Shown here: in pieces, positions 57,111 to 64,000 of the stretch | Layout: each line of letters starts with the position of its first letter | How positions within the stretch are numbered: position 1 is the stretch's first letter | DNA from: Eurosta solidaginis | Taxonomy: Eukaryota; Arthropoda; Insecta; Diptera; Tephritidae | Reading direction: 5' to 3' | Assembly: GCF_040869045.1 (NCBI RefSeq) | Contig: NC_090319.1 | Coordinates: 385,283,601-385,347,600, forward strand | Length of the DNA: 64,000 nucleotides | Notes under the pieces: model-generated | Told to the model about the DNA's origin: nothing | The model's database searches: none | The model's input: only the letters and a program-made list of their open reading frames with translations | Made by a program: the position numbers and the translations under genes

Positions 57111-57582
57111 TCCTAGCTCATAGGCAGTCCTCGCTCATAGACATACAATGATCTATCTTGCCTGAGATGAAGCTGAAAATGGAAGGCTGCTGTACAATCA
57201 CTGGCTTGAGTGGTATGAATTGCTTATGCGATACGTGAGAGCTGCTATCAACCTTTGCAATGAAGCTAGCTTTAAATCAAGTCATGAATGCGTGTGGCGC
57301 CTAGCGGAGTAATTTGTCATTATCTGTATATCATTAGCGAGACATGCTCATATTGTTTTATACAATTGTTATTGTTAATGATATAGTAGTGAACAGCGCA
57401 AGTACTGTCTAAAAAAACCTTTGCTATAAATCCAACGTTACTAAGCTTTTGATAGCGCGCCTTTAAGTATTCCACATAATTAGGTTTAAAACATATAGAA
57501 TTAGTATGTACCTAATGGTGTATAAAGTAATAGCTACAAAAAAGGCAACGCTTAGAAACCAATTGATAAGCGAGCAGCGGGG
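57111..57582. other. Unassigned stretch
   Basis: Nothing recognised. Confidence 0.3.
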
Positions 57583-57685
57583 CATTCATATGGCTGAGTG
57601 GATAAAAGCATCTGCCTTTACACTAGTATAAAGGATGAATGTTGAAGATTTCGAGTTCAATACTCAGCTTCCGAGAAGCTAGCTG
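57583..57685 (+). repeat. tRNA-like head of a third SINE type (relic)
   Basis: ATGGCTGAGTGGATAAAAGC resembles a class II tRNA A box with D-arm, and CGAGTTCAATACTC about 60 bp later resembles a B box. Stems do not pair well enough for a working tRNA. Confidence 0.45.
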
Positions 57686-59085
57686 ATAAAGAAGTGAAAT
57701 TCAGAAATATGTTCTAGTAACCGTCGCCGTTGGTAAACTTTGTAATTTTTCTCTAATATCATTAGAAGTAATTCGTCTTAATATTTGATTTTCATCAAGT
57801 GCTTAATCAGCTCCAGCTCACAACATTTGAAAATAGGATAATAACTTGCTAATCGCAAGGTTGCCCGATTTTCTAAATATGTCAATCTGTGCTCCACCCA
57901 ACGAGTATTTCCTGCATATTTTGCATTGTTTAGTGCTGAGTTGTGCTCCAAGTTTGAAGCTCACAGGAACATTACCAAAAAGAAAACGCAAGATATTCCA
58001 ATTCTGCATTGGAAAATTTTGAAATTTTTAGCATCTCAATAATTGCGACCGGAGGACTTTTCCTATATATGGCTTTGTAGACTCTCAATCGGAAGCTCAA
58101 GATTTTCCAATTTTATACTGAAAATAAGGAAACAAGATGCTTATAAAAACACCCACATTGGCCTATATAAACCCCAGCTTCCGACTACACCCATGCACAC
58201 TTGCACTCTGCGACCTCTTTAGCGCGCGTTTTTTGCACTCCTTCGTTCGAGAAATATTGGTGGTCAGTAGCATTTCCACCATTTTTGAGTTATTAATGCA
58301 ATTATCATTTTATGAGCCTTTTAAGCGCTCATTTCTTGCATTTTCTTAACAACTCACACACACACACACATACATACACACAAATAGTACTTCATGCTTA
58401 TGAACGTAAACTTATACGGTTCATGAACAAATATAATTGTTTCGTAAATTTATTTTATATACACTTATGCTGAATTTTTTGTTTTTATAAAATTTTTATT
58501 ATTTGAGTTTTCCTTGTTTTACGTCAAATGTACATAACTGTACAGCATTTACGCTTGTCAAAATAAAAACTTCTGTAATATTTGCTTTTGATTGCAGGAA
58601 TAATTAAAAATGGTAAACATAAACGTTTATGCCTTAATTAGTGTATGGAAAAATGAGAAGTTTGCTATTTCAATTAAGTGGCTGGGCTCTTGAGAGTAAA
58701 AGAGAATAGCTTGTTCTTAATGATTTATACAAGCGAATGCTTTAATAAAGCTTTTTTAAAGTTTTTTATGATTTATGAGTAGAAAACAATGAATGAATTA
58801 TGATATTAGCCTTAATTTATCTTTTCACTTGGCACATTTTTAAATTCAATGAAGCTTTGGTGTTTTCTATGTGGTATCTTAAAGATGCTTAGAAATACCT
58901 CGGTCACGCAACAACAACTTTTATTTGATTTGAAAACTATTTCATTGGACTTGAAAAAGGATGAATTCACTTAAAAATGGTATTATTCGATTCGAAACGG
59001 GCTTACTTTGACTTGCAGAGGGTTTAATTTGGTTGGAGAGGGTTTCATTAGCCCTTAAAAAGTGTGACCTTTTTGACTTGAAAAA
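57686..59085. other. Unassigned AT-rich stretch
   Basis: A CA microsatellite is near 58352-58380. No exon or long repeat. Confidence 0.35.
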
Positions 59086-59850
59086 GGTCCCGTCAGGGTC
59101 ATTTCGGGACTATTAGGTGATCATTTGGGGTACTACCGGCATCATTTCTGGGTGGTTTTCGGTATCCGTCCGGGATCCCGTCGGGGTCATTTCGGGACTT
59201 TTTCGGGATTATTTGGGGTCCCTTCCGGCATCATTACTGGATGGTTTTCGGGATCCCGTCGGGGTCTTTTCGGGACTTTTTCTCGACTAATACGGGATCA
59301 TTTGGGGACCCTTTCGGCATCATTTCTGGATGGTTTTCGGGATCCGTCCGGGATCCCGTCAGGGTCATTTCGGGAATATTAGGTGATCATTTGAGGACCT
59401 TTCGACTGGATGGTTTCCGGTATCCGTTCGGGATCTCGTCGGGGTCATTTCGGGACTTTTTCGGGATCATTTGGGGTCCCTTCCGGCATCATTTCTGGAT
59501 GGTGTTCGGGATTCTTCCGGGATAACGTCAGGGTCATTTCAAGACTTTTTCGGGATCATTTCGGGTACCTTCCGTCATCATTTCTAGATGGTTTCGGGAT
59601 CCATCCGAGATACCGTGAGGGTCATTTCGGGTCTATTTGGGGGTCATTTGGGAACCTTTCCGGATCATTTCTGGATAGTTTCCGGGATCCCGTCAGGGTC
59701 ATTTCGGAACTATTAGGGGATCATTTGAGGACCTTTCCGGCATCATTTCTGGATGGTTTTCGGGATCCGTCCGGGATCCCGTCAGGGTCATTTCGCGACT
59801 TTTTCGGGATCATTTGGGGTCCCTTCCGGCATCATTTCTGGATGGTTTTA
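59086..59850. repeat. Minisatellite array, nine units of about 75-90 bp
   Basis: CATTTCTGGATGG or close variants occur nine times (about 59145 to 59840), each followed by TTTTCGGGATCCGTCCGGGA, TCCCGTCAGGGTCATTTCGG and GATCATTTGGGGTCCCTTCC. The units are GC-richer than the surroundings. Reading frames stay open across much of it only because units lack stops; no start context or domain supports a gene. The array ends sharply at 59850, about 50 bp before the broken end of the BEL/Pao element. Confidence 0.9.
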
Positions 59851-59901
59851 TGGCAGTATACAATAGATCACATAATTAGTTTGCGAACAAATATAACTTA
59901 A

Positions 59902-60884
59902 TTAGTGGGGTATGTGTGCTTTTCTGTATAAGACATCCGCTATTAAAAAATGTCCCGGAGTGAGCACCAACAAGTCATCGGGATCTGAGGTTAGTGGGCA
60001 TAATGGCCTCGAATTGAGGCACGCCTCGATACGAATTAAAGCGTTTGATAGCTGTTCATATGTCAATCGCGTTCCACCGACGGCTCTCTTTAAATGGTAT
60101 TTGATGGATTTTACATTGGCCTCCCAAAGCCCGCCAAAGTTGGGGGTATGAGGTGGATTGAAATGCCATTGAATATGTTGCTCAGTTAGTTCGGGAATTA
60201 CTTCGCGTTCAAATTCATCTCGAAATTTTTGGTAATTGGTTTTGAGAATGGCTTCTGCACCAATGAAGTTAGTGCCACAGTCACTGTAAATGTCGTGACA
60301 AAGTCCACGTGGTCCAATAAACCGCTGTAAAGCCCATAAAAAATGTTCCGTAGACGGGCTGGTGACTGCTTCAAGATGCACCGCCTTCGTAGCCAGGTAG
60401 ATGAATATGGCAATGTAGCCTTTCGATACCGTGTTCCCTCATACTTCGACGATTTCAATTCAATGGCACCTGTGTAGTCGATTCCAGTTGCTACAAACGC
60501 GCGTTGAGGGGGATTAACTCGTTAAGCGGGCAAGTCTCCCATTAATTGCGTCAATGAGTGGGGTTTATTATGAAAGCATGTGATGCAATGTCGAAGTTGA
60601 TTACGCACTGTTTTTTGGCCATGTATTATCCAAAACTGCCGTCGAATGTATGCTAGCGATTAATGCGTGCCAGCATGTAAAGTGATTTGATGAGCGAAGT
60701 TAATGAGTAGTTTCGTGAAATGATGATTATTTGGTAAAATCATAGGATGCTTTTGATCGTATGGCAGATTGGCAAGTTTTAAGCGACCGCGAACGCGAAG
60801 AACCTTATTGGCGTCTATGAATGGTGTTAAACTTATTAGTGGACTATTGGTAGACAAGTTGGTATTCGATTTGATGCATCGCAT
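59902..60884 (-). pseudogene. Integrase of the BEL/Pao element
   Basis: Frame pieces hold FIDANKVLRVRGRLKLANLP and KHPMILPNNHHFTKLLI (zinc-finger end), then after a break [29 protein letters not shown] and [20 protein letters not shown], then TPGHFLIAD. This is the BEL/Pao integrase signature, including the third catalytic glutamate in GLWEA. The last frame ends at 59902 soon after the GHFLI motif, short of the family's C-terminus. Confidence 0.9.
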
Positions 60885-61344
60885 TTCGGGTCCAAAGGCT
60901 TCCCACTGTACTAAGTAAACAATTCGATAGAGACTTTGTTGCAGTTCGTTAGCTGTAAGCGGTCCGCCATTTTTGTCGCCAACATTAGGTTTGCGGAGAT
61001 TATGAAAAAATTTAAGAAGCCACGCTGATTGTAAGAAGAATATCGAAGTATGAACGACGTGTGTATGACTGCCGTATACGTTAATATCTTAGTCGGTTTT
61101 TCTTCTGTCATTGTGCTGTCGATTTCTTCGCGGTTAATGAAGAAAACAGGCCAAGCCGATTTATCTTTCCGCAACCAAGCAGGTCTTTGCCACCAAACTT
61201 CGTATTGTTGCAACTGGGTTGGGTTTAAACCCCTTGTTGCGCAGTCGTCCGGATTGTCTTGAGTTTTTACATGACGCAATTCACTTGGCAAGCTACTTGA
61301 TAAAATTTTAGAAACGCGATTCGCCACGTATATTTTCCATCTAT

Positions 61345-62902
61345 TCACATCACTCGTGATCCAGTATAAAATGTTAGTTGCATCAGTTCAATAATATGTT
61401 GGGATTTCACCACAGCACTGTTGTAAATGTTTTTGTGCCCACTTGGCAATGGTTGTGGCCAATACCGCTCCACACTGTTCGACTCTTGGAATTGTAATTG
61501 GATTGTTGGGTGTAACTTTGGATTTGGACGTAATAAGATGGGTATGAATCCCACCGTGCAGATATTGTATTCGTAAATATACGGCCGCTGCATAAGCAAC
61601 GGATGAACCATCGCAGAAGGCATGTAATTCCAAGGAATGCATGTTTGAAGTGTAGTTAAGCCATCGAGGTATGGCAATCTCCTCTAAATGAGGAACCTCC
61701 GCAACGAAATTGCGCCAAGCGATTACAACTGAGGACGGTAGCTCTTCATGCCAATCTAGACCCCACTGTTTTCCGTCGTGGCACGTTAATTTTAATGTCC
61801 AGATTTCCTTAAAATAATCTTTGCAGCAATAGTTATTGGACTTAAGAGTCCAACTGGGTCGAATATTCGGGCTATAGTACCTAACACCGATCGTTTAGTC
61901 TCTATTTGTAAAATTGGAAAATTTAAGGAAAACGTAAGTAAGTCGTTATTGGGCTGCCAATGCAATCCAAGAGTTTTAACGGTTTGGTCTTCGTTTAGTT
62001 GACAACTTGAACTAAACGAATGATGTTCCGCTGGGATGGATTGCAATAGATCAGGCGTAGTCCATACCCGCAGATCGGAGAGCTGAAATAAGTTGGTTGC
62101 GCATTTGTATTGATTTAGTGACGGTGTCGCTGCCACTGAGTACATCGTCTACGTAAATATCCCTCAGCAAAATGTCCTCGGCGAGGGGAAAACGCTCTTT
62201 CTCATCGCGTGCGATTTGGTGAATAACCCTTATTGCAGCATATCGAGCTGAGGCCGTGCCGAAGGTAACCGTGGTGAGGCAGTATTCTTGCACTTGTCCA
62301 TCCTTAGCTCGCCAAAGAATTCATTGGTAATGCACATCATCTGGATACATGTCAATGCATCGGTACATCTTTCGGATGTCAGCTATAAAAGCAAATTTGT
62401 GTAAACGCCAGTTAAGAATAAATACAGGTAGGTCATTTTGCAATGGTGGACCAGTGCACAACAAATCATTTAACGAATGGCCATTTGACGTTTTTGACGA
62501 AGCATCATAAACGATTCGAATTTTCGTGGTGGAGTTATCCATCTTGAGTACTGCACGACGTGGTAAGACGCAGGAGCTAAACGTAGGCTTGTTTGAACTT
62601 TATGTTGTTATGCTGGCTCGAGGTCAGGTTTTCACAATCTCCAAAAAAGTATGCTTATTTGTTTCAGTCAGCGAATAATGTTGTTCTTCGCTGGACGTAG
62701 CTGGCTTGATTTGGTTACAGTGAAAGTAGTCGTCTATACCCTCCGTGTATTGAGAACGAAATGTATCGTCGCGCTGAAATTTACGCTCCAGTTGTAAAAA
62801 ACGATTGTGTGCGATTTGTCTGGGTCGGCCTAAAGTTTGATTAGGGTCGTAGATTGATTTTAATGGAAGTCGAACCAGGTACTTTCCATTAGCTTGTCTC
62901 AC
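61345..62902 (-). pseudogene. Reverse transcriptase and RNase H of the BEL/Pao element
   Basis: Minus-strand pieces in order: YLVRLPLKS..LGRPRQIAHNRF (62880-62780), RIVYDASSKTSNGHSLNDLL (62520-62460), FIADIRKMYRCIDMYPDD (first catalytic Asp), RYAAIRVIHQIA, DIYVDDVLSGSDT (YVDD, about 62158-62120), LGLHWQPNNDLLTF, IARIFDPVGLLSP. RNase H follows: LELHAFCDGSSVAYAAAVYL. Frame changes occur near 62550, 62310, 62080 and 61780. Confidence 0.88.
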
Positions 62903-63074
62903 ATGGGTTTTGCAAAAAAAACTCTTCGCACCATTTGTCTTGCTCTGACATTGTGTTTTCAGCAGGCACTTGTTCGCTGTCGTAGAATTTTTTCACAAGC
63001 GCTTCTAATTCAATGTTAGTATGATGGCAGCCCACCATGATAGCAGGAGGTAGGGAAGAATCGATTCGACCCAG

Positions 63075-64000
63075 CTAAATCCAGCCGAGATGGGTTTTTT
63101 GAGCAATCGGCTGATTGAACGCAATTACGTCAGCGCCAAGAATGACGTCAATTTTCTGAGGCTGATAGTATAAAGGGTCTGCCAGAGTGAGACCTTGAAT
63201 ATGTTCCATTTCTTGTGGAACACAGCGCCGACTTGGCAGTTTCGTAGTGAGATGAGTCAGCACGTAAGCGCTTTCGATGGGAACAGCAAAATTTTCTTTG
63301 AGACACGAATGTACAGTGAAGCTAACTACAAATTTCGACTCGCTCAGGGCCCTGGGAGCAACTACACAGATATCTGCGGAAGTAGGATGACGTTGAAGAC
63401 CTAAGCGTTGAACTGCATTTTCAGAAATCAGTGTTCGTTCCGAACCTTGATCGATAAGAGTATAAAATGTGGAGGATTGATTTGTGGCTTCGTTCCGTAG
63501 TGAAACTTAAGCCGTGACCAAAAGAACCTGTTTGGACAAATGACTAGCAGATGGATTAGAGTCCACATGTACAGAGTTGGCTACTAAAGTTGCGTGGGCT
63601 TGATCACCACGTTTTGTATCTAATGATGGTGTGGATGTAAGCCCTACCTGCCCTTGGGTTGAAGCCGATGCTGTGGTGCGTGTGAAAGGCTGGGCTGTTG
63701 TTGTCGCTGTATTGCTTTGAGAAGTGGAAAACGTAGTAATGTGTGGTGACGCTGACCCCATTGTATACAGTTTTTGCTGCTTCTGCATTGTGATAATGCA
63801 TAAGACTTACTCAAACAGTTGAGACACAGCTTAGTTTTATCGACGATGTTCTTTATTTCAAAGCAAACTTTGGATAGAAAGGTTGGGCAACGGCGAATTA
63901 TATGTGCTTGTCAACAAAGAGCACAAAGATCTTGTGAAGATTGATGGACTCTAGTGGCAGCGTGGTGTGATTTTACCTTAGGTACCGTACGCGCAGGTAA
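63075..64000 (-). pseudogene. Gag end and protease of the BEL/Pao element
   Basis: From the edge inward: a cysteine/histidine pair of knuckles (CALC..HIIRRCP and CLNCLSKSYALSQC) typical of Pao-type gag; a Ser/Thr-rich linker (63790-63510); the protease with a serine/aspartate active region near 63460 (TLIDQGSERTLIS); and the later LPSRR, VILGADV segments. Frames are interrupted by stops near 63505 and 63265. Confidence 0.75.

Larger units (their letters stand above)
59895..64000 (-). mobile_element. BEL/Pao LTR retrotransposon, both ends missing
   Basis: Read on the minus strand from the window's right edge. Gag zinc knuckles come first (CLNCLSKSYALSQC near 63830). The aspartic protease region follows (VILGADVIAFNQP, 63160-63075). 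Next are the Pao-type reverse transcriptase (KIRIVYDASSK, FAFIADIRKMYR, then YVDDVLSGS), the RNase H region (61680-61345), the HHCC region and the integrase. The 3' LTR and integrase C-terminus are absent. Many frameshifts and stops are present. Confidence 0.92.

Noticed and set aside
57583..57685. Functional tRNA-Ser/Leu gene
   Set aside because: A- and B-box-like words are spaced plausibly, but the arms do not pair and the acceptor stem is missing. Kept only as a SINE head relic.
59125..59901. Long open frames as a secreted or repeat protein gene
   Set aside because: They follow a minisatellite whose units lack stops; several frames are open in overlapping stretches, as expected of a simple array.

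Overview
The window looks like about 64 kb of a true fruit fly (Tephritidae, or a close acalyptrate dipteran). It has short introns with canonical GT..AG borders, fly-type protein-coding genes, and dense dispersed-repeat families of kinds I associate with tephritid genomes. Family assignments rest on reading motifs; no database search was possible.

Genes. Three host genes can be read with intact exons. A spindle-F homologue lies on the minus strand (two exons, 4493-5726); it is a coiled-coil adaptor with a C-terminal ubiquitin-binding-type zinc finger. Mitochondrial methionyl-tRNA formyltransferase lies on the plus strand (five exons, 18062-19388). It is convergent with mitochondrial ribosomal protein L32 on the minus strand (two exons, 19474-20230); only 85 bp separate their stop codons. 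A fourth gene is represented only by a probable first coding exon with a mitochondrial-type presequence (22524-22796); its other exons are not recognisable here. The formyltransferase and L32 both serve mitochondrial translation.

Most unusual region. Between spindle-F and the formyltransferase lies an island of repeats (6.1-17.6 kb). Inside it (10.3-16.3 kb) are decayed but intron-containing pieces of at least four unrelated host genes: Cdc5, a Sec24 C/D-type COPII subunit, chaperonin subunit Cct7 and Atg18/WIPI. At least one further piece is unidentified. All are in the same orientation and some are joined almost directly to each other. Their introns are retained, so they are DNA-level copies rather than retrocopies.

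Mobile elements. 0-3.5 kb: Ty3/gypsy element with an intact reverse transcriptase, disabled by two frame breaks, plus its 3' LTR. 6-10 kb and 23 kb: nested foldback (long inverted repeat) elements. 13.5-15.3 kb and 52.5-55 kb: LOA-like non-LTR retrotransposons on the minus strand, the second ending in CCTAA repeats. 26.6-27.05, 27.9-28.9, 29.4-30.4, 39.7 and 56-57 kb: further non-LTR fragments. 59.9-64 kb: BEL/Pao element on the minus strand. There are also two SINE families (several copies with clean target-site duplications), a hAT-type palindromic MITE, a pair of TA-flanked MITEs with the same terminal motif, and at least six tandem arrays.

From about 22.8 kb to the end no intact exon was recognised. 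This stretch is intronic or intergenic sequence filled with repeats. No rRNA gene, functional tRNA gene, CRISPR array or bacterial feature was seen.
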